Below the pieces are notes generated by a model that was not told the DNA's origin, ran no database searches, and worked only from the letters and a program-made list of their open reading frames with translations. The position numbers were made by a program, and so were the translations under genes. Positions 36,026 to 43,067 of a stretch of 60,312 nt of DNA are shown one piece after another. The stretch comes from Desulfurococcaceae archaeon (GTDB taxonomy: Archaea; Thermoproteota; Thermoprotei_A; Sulfolobales; Ignisphaeraceae): positions 1 to 60,312 of the forward strand of contig JAJHRF010000006.1 of assembly GCA_020832925.1 (NCBI GenBank), in the 5' to 3' direction. Numbering within the stretch: position 1 is the stretch's first letter; the number at the start of each line of letters is the position of its first letter.

Positions 36026-36061
36026 TAAAAGTAGTGTACTAAATACACTAAAAAGCTGTAG

Positions 36062-36120
36062 ATAAGATGATGATACGACGGTCTTCTGAAATATGATGTA
36101 ACTTCTCTTCGCTGAGAACA
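36062..36120 (+). ncRNA. C/D box sRNA, predicted 23S rRNA guide
   Basis: Complete box set on the plus strand: C ATGATGA (36067-36073), 12-nt guide tacgacggtctt (36074-36085), D' CTGA (36086-36089), C' ATGATGT (36093-36099), 12-nt guide aacttctcttcg (36100-36111), D CTGA (36112-36115). The complement of the first guide, AAGACCGTCGTA, matches conserved 23S rRNA AAGACCGUCGUG in 11 of 12 positions (recalled sequence); by the D+5 rule the methylated residue would be the C of AAGAC. Target of the second guide (CGAAGAGAAGTT) is not recognised. Ends approximate. Confidence 0.88.
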
Positions 36121-36122
36121 TC

Positions 36123-36185
36123 AATCACGTTAAAGAAGTTCAGCATCGGTAGGTCGATCGCAATCCTAAACGTGATTTTACTACA
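36123..36185 (+). ncRNA. Possible H/ACA-like hairpin RNA
   Basis: A perfect 9-bp inverted repeat, AATCACGTT (36123-36131) and AACGTGATT (36169-36177), encloses 37 bases that contain a smaller GCATCG/CGATCGC stem with unpaired sequence on both sides, like the pocket of an H/ACA guide. An ACA (36183-36185) lies 14 bases after the start of the 3' stem strand, the spacing used by archaeal H/ACA RNAs. The upper stem is short and no kink-turn is evident, so a plain hairpin or an operator-like dyad is possible. Confidence 0.3.
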
Positions 36186-36294
36186 TCGAATTTTCAAGAA
36201 TAGTATCTCTATTTGTTGAGAACCTGAGCTCTTTCGGTTTTCATAATTATTTATAGTGTTGGTATTTATAATTGTTAAGACCTCTTCTACAAGA

Positions 36295-36304
36295 TTTTAT
36301 AAAT
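36295..36304 (+). promoter_or_regulatory. TATA box for the non-coding RNA candidate at 36327
   Basis: TTTATAAATT in the run ATTTTATAAATTTTTAAAAC, about 25-30 bp before a sudden change to a G+C-richer sequence that begins GGCGACCCGG. Confidence 0.4.
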
Positions 36305-36326
36305 TTTTAAAACATCTATGTTTATT

Positions 36327-36475
36327 GGCGACCCGGCTAGGCGATAGGAGCTATGCTCTAAACTTAGGTGAATTGAAGATAGATAGGAGTAACGTTCTGT
36401 TGAGCTCGACAGTTACCCATGATTCCACAGCAACATTAAGCTCTATGGGTGAGGTAGAAGTTCATAGATAAGACT
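36327..36475 (+). ncRNA. Candidate structured non-coding RNA
   Basis: After a good TATA box the sequence turns G+C-richer and shows three consecutive stem-loops: GAGC-TAT-GCTC (36350 area), GTAA(C)...CTGT/ACAG...TTAC (36390-36416) and ACCCAT/ATGGGT (36415-36450). An overlapping 71-codon frame (36256-36471) has no ribosome site, starts upstream of the TATA box and has no recognisable family, so I treat the stretch as RNA, not protein. It is neither C/D (no paired boxes) nor recognisable RNase P or SRP RNA. Converges on tRNA-Ser. Confidence 0.35.
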
Positions 36476-36550
36476 CTGAAAAACCTTGAGATAAAGAGGG
36501 TAACTATCTAGAGACAAATGGACCATTTTATAGTCGAAGATTTAGTTTGT

Positions 36551-36637
36551 TGGCGCCGGGGGCGGGATTTGAACCCGCGCGGGGGTTTCCCCACCGGCTC
36601 TCAAGGCCGGCCCCTTAGACCGCTCGGGCACCCCGGC
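36551..36637 (-). tRNA. tRNA-Ser (anticodon TGA)
   Basis: Minus-strand class II tRNA: acceptor GCCGGGG/CCCCGGC, anticodon stem-loop CCGGC-CTTGAGA-GCCGG with anticodon TGA, a long variable arm (GGGGAAACCCCC region) and T arm GCGGG-TTCAAAT-CCCGC. Discriminator G73 is the serine identity base in archaea, and CCA is encoded (36553-36551), unlike in tRNA-Glu. No intron. Confidence 0.97.
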
Positions 36638-36701
36638 ACTAATAAATTATCCTCTATGAGTAACATACTTTTTAGAAGCTATAAAACTTTTTGTCTTTAT
36701 C

Positions 36702-37304
36702 TTAGCTTTGTTTTCTTGATAATAAAACTTTGTAACCTTTCTTAGAGACTAAGATGTTCACATTTCCGAAGACTGACAACATTAGTTTGCGTACTTTTTC
36801 CGCTCCTTTTCTTGCGACAATCTGTAGTGTACCACGGTGTTTAAGATATCGAGGAGCTTCTTGCACAATCTTCTCGACAATGTCCATGCCTGCGGAGAAC
36901 GGGGGATTTGAATATATAGCGTTGAATTTCAAATCTTTCACAGGTTCGTAAAGGTTTCCGTGAAGAACTTTCACTTTTTCAGGGTTTAATCTGTTCCTCA
37001 AGATATTCCTTTTAGTAATTTCTACAGCATCTTTATTTATATCAGTCATGTATACCTCGAGTTTTGGGTTCAGCTTCGCTATAACAATGCCTATCACACC
37101 GTATCCGCAACCTATATCTAGGATAGTGCCTTCCTCTGGAATCTCAGCGTACTCTAATAATAATTTCGTACCTTCGTCTACATGTTTATACGAGAAAAGT
37201 CCAGGTACTACCTCGAATTCTACACTAATACCTCTAATGAAATCAGATATCAGTATGTATACTCCTTTACGTGTCTTAACTTTGTAGTAATGGTTTGAAA
37301 CCAT
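36702..37304 (-). CDS. RsmC-like class I methyltransferase
   Basis: SAM-dependent methyltransferase of 200 residues, small stand-alone RsmC type. Motif I EGTILDIGCGYGVIGIVIAKL (about residues 57-77), acidic MTDINKDAVEITKRN, and the catalytic NPPF in NAIYSNPPFSAGMDIVEKI, the tetrad used by N2-guanine and N6-adenine methyltransferases. The C-terminal HRGTLQIVARKGAEKV is RsmC-like. Substrate probably rRNA; which guanine is not inferable. Lies 20 bp before the cbf5 stop on the same strand, so the two RNA-modification genes may be co-transcribed. Confidence 0.9.
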   Translation of the reverse strand: MVSNHYYKVKTRKGVYILISDFIRGISVEFEVVPGLFSYKHVDEGTKLLLEYAEIPEEGTILDIGCGYGVIGIVIAKLNPKLEVYMTDINKDAVEITKRNILRNRLNPEKVKVLHGNLYEPVKDLKFNAIYSNPPFSAGMDIVEKIVQEAPRYLKHRGTLQIVARKGAEKVRKLMLSVFGNVNILVSKKGYKVLLSRKQS

Positions 37305-37323
37305 TCTAAGTCCCTGACCGTTG

Positions 37324-38412
37324 CTAATTCATTGCTTGCTGTATCTGGGGTTTATCCTTAGAGCTCTTCCATGCTTTAGGATAGACACCAGGATCCATTA
37401 TAACTCTATTGATCTCTACGGCAATACCTTTCTCAGCTTTTAAGATCTCTTCACTAGACATAAGAGCTCTACCTACAGCAACGAGCTCTCCTTTCAAAGT
37501 CATTACAGCTACTGTATCATCCTTATTAATGTTCTTCGACAATATCGCGATGCCTGGTACAGCTAGTTGAGCTCCGTGAGCTATAGCGTCTACAGCTGTA
37601 TCCCTTACTAATACCTTTGGTAGATGAGCTGCTATGTACTCCATGGGCACGATATATTTCCTTAAGAGTGTATCATCTTTATACCTATTCCATATGTAGA
37701 GAGCCTCCGATAGGTTCTGCATTGTAACGAGGTTTAGATCTTCTGTTAAATGGGCTACAGCTGTTCTCCTTAACTCTCTCATATGAGCTCCAACACCTAG
37801 TAGTAGACCTATATCGTGACACAGTTTCCTAATATATGTGCCAGATTCGCATCTTACTTTGAAAAGCACATGTCTACCCTCAATCTCCAGTACATCTAAC
37901 GAATATATTTCTCTAACTCTTAAAGTTCTTTTGACTGAAGATCTTAGAGGAGGTCTTTGATAGATCTTGCCGATGAAGAGCTTCATAGTTTCTATAACTT
38001 TGTTTGAATCAACATTGTCATGCAATTCCATGAGAGCTACGTACTCTTTATAAGAATGCATAAGTATTCCTATAACCCTAGTTGCCTTATCTAAGGCTAT
38101 AGGGAGCACCCCCGTAACTTTGGGGTTTCCCCGCCTAGCCCTTTACATAGGGCTAGGCTCTAGGGTCCCCCCATGCCCTGCTTTCTCTAATCCAAACATC
38201 TTCTTTACCCACGCAACTACTTCATGACTAGTTGGTCCTGGGGGTTTATCTAAGACTATGAGACCACTTCGTATGTATAGCTCTGTTGGTCGTTCATATG
38301 GTAGGTATCCATACTTTTCGTTGGTATCTTCATCGATTTTCACGACATATTCCTGATTTAAACCTGCAATTCTATCTAAAGTCCTGATAAACTCTAAGCC
38401 CTTCTCCTTCAT
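37324..38412 (-). CDS. cbf5: rRNA/tRNA pseudouridine synthase Cbf5, gene split by an archaeal intron
   Basis: Catalytic subunit of H/ACA RNPs and tRNA Psi55 synthase. Coding is join of 38412..38160 and 38126..37324 (minus strand), 351 residues. Exon 1 has PPGPTSHEVVAWVKKMFGLEKAGHGGTL-type N-terminal sequence (PGPTSHEVVAWV, GHGGTL); exon 2 continues PKVTGVLPIALDKATRV, KTYG-like SYKEYVALMELH, and a C-terminal PUA domain ending MDPGVYPKAW. Joining at the proposed sites restores GHGGTLDPKVTGVLP, with the catalytic Asp (about residue 85) encoded across the splice junction (G|AC). Unspliced, translation would stop at TAA in the intron, giving a 92-codon fragment. The start ATG 38412 has GGTG six bases ahead; GTG 38421 is possible. 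Confidence 0.93.
38127..38159 (-). other. Archaeal pre-mRNA intron in cbf5 (bulge-helix-bulge)
   Basis: 33-nt intron on the minus strand. It folds as a perfect 10-bp hairpin GCCTAGCCCT-ATGTAA-AGGGCTAGGC. Exon 1 CCCT pairs with intron GGGG to form the 4-bp central helix, flanked by 3-nt bulges AGA (cut AG|A) and AAA (cut AA|A), with exon GGGG/CCCC outside. Cutting at these positions and ligating gives exactly the conserved protein sequence. Only irregularity: one unpaired A beside the outer helix. The substrate would be the tRNA splicing endonuclease and RtcB. Cbf5 is the known intron-bearing protein gene of crenarchaea. Confidence 0.9.
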
Positions 38413-38506
38413 ACTGTACACCGTATGCTAGAGTAGAACTTTGTTACAACAGTTAAAAACTCTTAGCTATTAGGATAATGATTATATAGAACGTTGCATC
38501 ATGTTT

Positions 38507-38809
38507 TTACTTCTTTAGAAGCATAGGTGTCAACTTCATCTTTACACGTTCTTTCATGAAGTCTATAAGCCCTGCTTTTTCAAGAAATTTAGCGACTTCT
38601 TCATCCGAAGCTCCTTTAGGTATATCTATCTTTAAATCTAGGACCTCTAAATGATTTATATTACATCTCCTTCTCTTAACTCCGCTGATATTCTTAGGCC
38701 CTGTCACTAATACAAAGTTATCGTCTATTATATCAACTATTACGCATTTACGACCTGCTTCGCGTCCAGCTATCTTTATACAAATTCTGCCAACCTCTAT
38801 TGCAGGCAT
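38507..38809 (-). CDS. rpl14e: Ribosomal protein eL14
   Basis: Large-subunit SH3-like protein of 100 residues. [35 protein letters not shown] and the [20 protein letters not shown] region are the family core. Upstream of cbf5 on the same strand with an 85-bp gap; cbf5 and eL14 are neighbours in many archaea. Divergent from PCNA. Confidence 0.94.
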   Translation of the reverse strand: MPAIEVGRICIKIAGREAGRKCVIVDIIDDNFVLVTGPKNISGVKRRRCNINHLEVLDLKIDIPKGASDEEVAKFLEKAGLIDFMKERVKMKLTPMLLKK

Positions 38810-38919
38810 AGTCTAGACCTCATACCTAGCCTTAAATTTTTAAACACACTACGGTCTAGCTTATAGGTTTTAATCATATTGCAGCAAATAACGTATAGTG
38901 TTACGTAATTAGGCAACGT

Positions 38920-38930
38920 TATTTATAAAT
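38920..38930 (+). promoter_or_regulatory. TATA box of the PCNA gene
   Basis: TATTTATAAAT about 38-48 bp upstream of the pcn ATG (38968), with a GTAGGTGAG ribosome-binding site between. Confidence 0.5.
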
Positions 38931-38967
38931 TTCTCAAAGATGCAGATAAAAACGTAGGTGAGACACT

Positions 38968-39735
38968 ATGAGTACAGCAGTTCAGCTCACGATAGAGCCT
39001 AAGGTATTATTCGCTTACCCAAGTGCTCGAGATTTTACGAAAATACTTAAAACGTTGTCGGAGATTGTGGATGAAGCGGCTTTCCAGGTAAATGGATCTG
39101 GAGTTCATGTGAAAGCGTTAGATCCGAGTAGAATTGCTATGATGATTGTAGACCTTCCTCCGGAGGCTTTCCAGGAATTCAATGTAAAAGACGAGCTCTC
39201 CATAGGTTTAGCTGTATCAAACTTGACCAAGATCCTTAAGAACTTGAAGAAGGGTGATAGAGTTGTTATAGCTGCGAATGAAGAGTATGTAGAGATAGTT
39301 GTTGAGGGTGCCTCAGGTGCTAGACGCTATAAGTTTAGGAATCTTAGCGTTTTATCGGAAGAGATACCAGAGCTCAATCCACAGTACGATGTTGAAGCTT
39401 TAGTCCTAGCCTCACCTCTAAGAACATCCCTAAAAGAGCTTACAGACATAACAGCAACTGTAGGAATATCCGCAGCACAAGATGTTCTAACATTCTTTGA
39501 CTATGATGCAAAGAGAAGTTCTTTCAGATTATCTACTGCTTCAGGCAATATACTAAGTCTAACAATAAAGAAAGAGGTCACAGCAGCATTTGATAGCGAA
39601 TACTTATCAAAATTCCTTGAGATACTGAGCCTTAGTAACCAGGCAGAAATTAAGTATGGATCAGAAGCACCTCTAAACATAGTTATCGAGTTCTCTGGAG
39701 GTAAAGCTGTATACTATCTAGCTGCAAAGATTTAA
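38968..39735 (+). CDS. pcn: DNA polymerase sliding clamp PCNA
   Basis: Sliding clamp subunit of 255 residues with the two-domain PCNA fold. VDEAAFQVNGSGVHVKALDPSRIAMMIVDLP and LSIGLAVSNLTKILKNLKKGDRVVI in domain 1, the LSVLSEEIPELNPQYDVEALV interdomain connector and ITATVGISAAQDVLTFF in domain 2, ending FSGGKAVYYLAAKI. In crenarchaea three different PCNAs form a heterotrimer; only one is in the window. The 258-bp gap to the convergent priL (39736-39993) has no gene. Confidence 0.97.
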   Translation: MSTAVQLTIEPKVLFAYPSARDFTKILKTLSEIVDEAAFQVNGSGVHVKALDPSRIAMMIVDLPPEAFQEFNVKDELSIGLAVSNLTKILKNLKKGDRVVIAANEEYVEIVVEGASGARRYKFRNLSVLSEEIPELNPQYDVEALVLASPLRTSLKELTDITATVGISAAQDVLTFFDYDAKRSSFRLSTASGNILSLTIKKEVTAAFDSEYLSKFLEILSLSNQAEIKYGSEAPLNIVIEFSGGKAVYYLAAKI

Positions 39736-39993
39736 ATTCTGCATATCCAAGGGATAGCAGTGCGAACCTTGTCTTTCAATTCTTTCAAGATCTTATTAAG
39801 TATTTGGGTCCCTTTTAATATTGATATAGGGCTAAGATCTATAAATAATTCCCTTCTTTAGAAATAGGTTAGAACCTTACTAAGTAAAATCCTGAGAATT
39901 TTCATGATTACAACTCGAGGATTCGTTTAGTATCAGATATTCTTTCAATTCGATTAAAGAACGAAAGTAAACAGATTTGATGGTATATCTTCT

Positions 39994-41238
39994 TCAGTTA
40001 CTCGATGTTGTTGAATCGCGATATTCTGCTTCTTGCTGTCTCTTTGAAGAGACTAGAACTTTTCTTAGATAGAGAAGTGGGTTCTTTACTCTGCACTCAG
40101 CTTTACACATACCTAAAGTCTTCATGGTATTGCAACTATATATGAGATACTTCTTTCTTGAACCTCTTAACCCTGCTAGGTGTTCCACTTGATACCTAGC
40201 AATTTTTTCGTTGAAATCCGGACTATGGCTAAAGAGCTTAACTACAATCTCTAAGTCTACACCGAGATTTATCAAGAATGTTGCTATAGCGAATCTCTGA
40301 TGATGCGATAGGTTTTCTCCTCGTAGTATAGCCTCAATTAAATCGCGTATGCATGGAGGAAATATTTTTTGAGATATCGCTACGAGTTGTTCGATGCTTG
40401 AAATCTTTGAGATTTCTTCTAATAGAATTTTTGTACCAAGATTCTCAGATAGATTAGCGGATTGTTTTACGGAAGCAATTTCGAGATTTAGCAAGTTCTG
40501 GGTAAATCTCTTAATGGCTTCGGCAAGTTCTTGATCATAGTCTCTCAAAATATTGAAAAGCATCTCTTCAAGTTTATCTCTACTTTCGCAAAGATTTCTT
40601 ATGTTCCTTAACTTTGTGCTAAGTACATTGTATATCTGTTCAGAAAGTAACCTTAGTACTTTATCCCTGGTTTCTAGATATACATAGCCTCTACCTAGAA
40701 TTACAGAAGATAACTTCCATGGCTGTTCTGTAAACATTTTCTTAGCTGCACGTAGGTAATCAACTATGGGAATTCTGTATCTATAGCATATGGTTAGAAT
40801 AGAATCATTTTTAGTAATGCTACTCTGAATCTCTTTAAAACATTTAGAACCGCTATACTCTAGTCTCACCTCTATTCTGCGACTAAAACGAGCAATACTA
40901 TCGTCATCTAGATTATTCAAGAATTTAGCTCTGAACATCCTGGAGAACCTTAGCGCGAATCTATGTATATACATATCGCCTATAGCTATAGAGAGTAATG
41001 CTAAAGCTAGGTAAACATGATTAGGTAGTTCAAATAAATCACCGCTATCTGAATCTATATCACGAGGGTATTCTAGGAACATGTTATTGAGTATTGTATC
41101 GAAATCTCTATATAGCTTTAGTAACGAACTTAGTTCTACCTCCTGTAAAAACCTCTTTAAGTACCTGAACAGATCTTCGCAAGACTTAGCCTCGAGAATA
41201 CTTAGCAACACCTTATCCATACTCTCACTGCTATCCAT
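39994..41238 (-). CDS. priL: DNA primase large subunit PriL
   Basis: Regulatory subunit of the archaeal primase, with a C-terminal Fe-S domain. LGRGYVYLETRDKVLRLLSEQIYNVL in the N-terminal domain and FPPCIRDLIEAILRGENLSHHQRFAIATFL in the C-terminal one are diagnostic. The four Fe-S cysteines are CIRDL, then C in YSCNTMKTLGMCKAEC (three). 414 residues, slightly longer than in Sulfolobus. The gene upstream (41231) overlaps its start by 8 bp, so the pair is translationally coupled. The small subunit PriS is not in the window. Confidence 0.95.
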   Translation of the reverse strand: MDSSESMDKVLLSILEAKSCEDLFRYLKRFLQEVELSSLLKLYRDFDTILNNMFLEYPRDIDSDSGDLFELPNHVYLALALLSIAIGDMYIHRFALRFSRMFRAKFLNNLDDDSIARFSRRIEVRLEYSGSKCFKEIQSSITKNDSILTICYRYRIPIVDYLRAAKKMFTEQPWKLSSVILGRGYVYLETRDKVLRLLSEQIYNVLSTKLRNIRNLCESRDKLEEMLFNILRDYDQELAEAIKRFTQNLLNLEIASVKQSANLSENLGTKILLEEISKISSIEQLVAISQKIFPPCIRDLIEAILRGENLSHHQRFAIATFLINLGVDLEIVVKLFSHSPDFNEKIARYQVEHLAGLRGSRKKYLIYSCNTMKTLGMCKAECRVKNPLLYLRKVLVSSKRQQEAEYRDSTTSSN

Positions 41239-41701
41239 ACTTAGTACAGCCTAACTTAGTTACAGCTTCTTCAATATATTTCAACACCTCTTCAGATCTA
41301 CAATGTTTCTCTATGTATACACAGACTTTATCTCTTTCTTTCTCTGGCAAGATTTTTATAACTAGTAAAGGATTTATCGGAGGATCAGGGATATCGTGTG
41401 AAGGTTTTTCTCTACCCATATATATCCATCTCAGCTTCCCATCGCTGTAAACAAGTCTATACCAGTACTTACCATAGTAGTGATACACCTTAGTTCCGTA
41501 AGCCGTCTTCTTTACAATGATATGCACAGGTTTAAGATATACACCATATTTTTTTAGTAACGTGTTATATCTGTATAGCGAGGTCTTGTATACATCAATT
41601 AGTTTATCGATTAACAGTTCTGCACATCTAGAGTCTAAACAGAAAAGCAGTTGTACATCATCGCCATTATTAGGCACTTTAAACCCTATACATTTCTTCA
41701 C
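41231..41701 (-). CDS. Hypothetical protein coupled to PriL
   Basis: 156 residues, not recognised. It has an N-terminal beta strand and helix (ELLIDKLIDVYKTSLYRYNTLLKKYG) and an aromatic stretch YYGKYWYRLVYSDGKLRWIYMGREKP that looks like a beta sheet with a nucleic-acid-like surface, followed by PDPPINPLLVIKILPEKERDK. Cys residues are scattered. Overlap of 8 bp with priL and nothing upstream in the operon suggest a primase-associated role, but it is not similar to PriX as far as I can judge and no function can be assigned. Confidence 0.72.
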   Translation of the reverse strand: MKKCIGFKVPNNGDDVQLLFCLDSRCAELLIDKLIDVYKTSLYRYNTLLKKYGVYLKPVHIIVKKTAYGTKVYHYYGKYWYRLVYSDGKLRWIYMGREKPSHDIPDPPINPLLVIKILPEKERDKVCVYIEKHCRSEEVLKYIEEAVTKLGCTKYG

Positions 41702-41783
41702 GGAGACCGATATATATCTGGGTAATCTAGTTAGTTAATACAATGAATCAAACCTTTATAGCGAAACTTAACATAGGTAATCA

Positions 41784-42899
41784 CTATTTTAAACTCTCGA
41801 TAATGGATTGAGCTTTTTTAACATGTTTATCGCCAACATTAAGAGTTAAACCTTGATCTAATGTTAATTCTCCTGCTACCAACACTGTTTCAACAATGTA
41901 GTTGAGCATCGATATCTCATTGGCGATATCTATCTCCGTCATTGGGATAGGCCCTACCGGAGGTTTTGAATAGTCTAGCAGTATTACGTCAGCTACGCCT
42001 CCTTCCTCTATTGTTTTAGCACCTATATCTAGGTTTAGAGGATTGTAGTGGCATAGGATATCTAAGATTGTTCTGGGATCTTCAAATGATTTACCTATAG
42101 TATGTATTAAGTTACGTGGATTTAGGTTTAGATAATCACGTGAGATAAGTCCTAAACCTTTTCTCCATAGCGTAGAACTAGTTGCTGCAACTCTTTTGAA
42201 TTGCGGAGGTATAGAGACCTTCTCTTGACCTATGACCACAACGTCTTCTAGATTCTGAAGCACGAGTTCATTATTGATGAGGTTGTCTTCGATATATAGT
42301 TTGATGTTCATTGATTTTGCAAGATCTAGGAGATCTTTGGTAATCTGCTTCTTGACATAGAAGCCGAATGTTATAACTCCCTTCGTTATTGCATCAGGAT
42401 CTTTAACGTTTTTCATGGTATTCCTAATCATGTCTTCAACTAACCTAGGGTCTAAACCGTCGACAGGAAGAAGCACTCTAACGCGTATCCAACACTCATT
42501 GGCTGCCATAGCTATACCTGTGAGTAGTTTAGGATTAGGTGGTTCTACGTATGTTACAATAGATGTTGCACCTGCAAGTATAAGAGATGCTAATGAAACT
42601 AATGATAACGTCTCTATATCGCTTAAACTCAATGTTGTTAAGATATTCTCTTTTCTACTAGACATGGTTTTGAATCGAAACATGTAGTCAAAGAAGTTAC
42701 CTATACCTACGACGAACCCAGGTAATGCTACAGAGTACATGCCATCGATGATATAGTCAGCAAATTCTAGCTCTGGTGGAGGAGCTCCTTCGCCTACAGC
42801 TAAGATAAGCCCCTTATCTATGTACAGATAACCTTTATCTATGAATCTTCTATTCAATGATAGTGAATATATTGTCGCATTCTCGATCAGTATCTTCAT
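41784..42899 (-). CDS. Degenerate amidohydrolase-family protein
   Basis: 371 residues with the amidohydrolase superfamily frame: N-terminal beta part MKILIENATIYSLSLNRRFIDKG and LILAVGEGAPPPELEFADYIIDG, then the strand SVALPGFVVGIGN and the C-terminal DIGAKTIEEGGVADVILLDYSKPPVG. The metal-binding HxH that should follow LPGF (normally ..NAHTH) reads VGIGN, and I see none of the later metal histidines in LYIEDN or SSTLWRKGLG. It is therefore unlikely to be a metal-dependent hydrolase and may be a structural or regulatory paralogue. Single gene, 167 bp upstream of the PhoH-KH gene and opposite none. Confidence 0.75.
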   Translation of the reverse strand: MKILIENATIYSLSLNRRFIDKGYLYIDKGLILAVGEGAPPPELEFADYIIDGMYSVALPGFVVGIGNFFDYMFRFKTMSSRKENILTTLSLSDIETLSLVSLASLILAGATSIVTYVEPPNPKLLTGIAMAANECWIRVRVLLPVDGLDPRLVEDMIRNTMKNVKDPDAITKGVITFGFYVKKQITKDLLDLAKSMNIKLYIEDNLINNELVLQNLEDVVVIGQEKVSIPPQFKRVAATSSTLWRKGLGLISRDYLNLNPRNLIHTIGKSFEDPRTILDILCHYNPLNLDIGAKTIEEGGVADVILLDYSKPPVGPIPMTEIDIANEISMLNYIVETVLVAGELTLDQGLTLNVGDKHVKKAQSIIESLK

Positions 42900-43067
42900 A
42901 GCTCTTAAACCTTGTATACCTATCTCTATCCATCTATATTCCTGTGTATTAAGTTATGTGATTCCAAGGTACATTTAGGTAACAGGATTTACATGTCTAA
43001 AAATAGTTAGAAATAAAACTTTTGATTACCCATGCAAGATTGTATCTAGATGCTTATCTTCGTTATG

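Noticed and set aside
36256-36471. 71-aa open frame before tRNA-Ser
   Set aside because: It starts before the TATA box, has no ribosome site and no protein-like pattern; the same bases form stem-loops, so RNA is favoured.
41231-41701. PriX (third primase subunit)
   Set aside because: Length similar, but I see no resemblance to a PriL C-terminal domain, so function left open.
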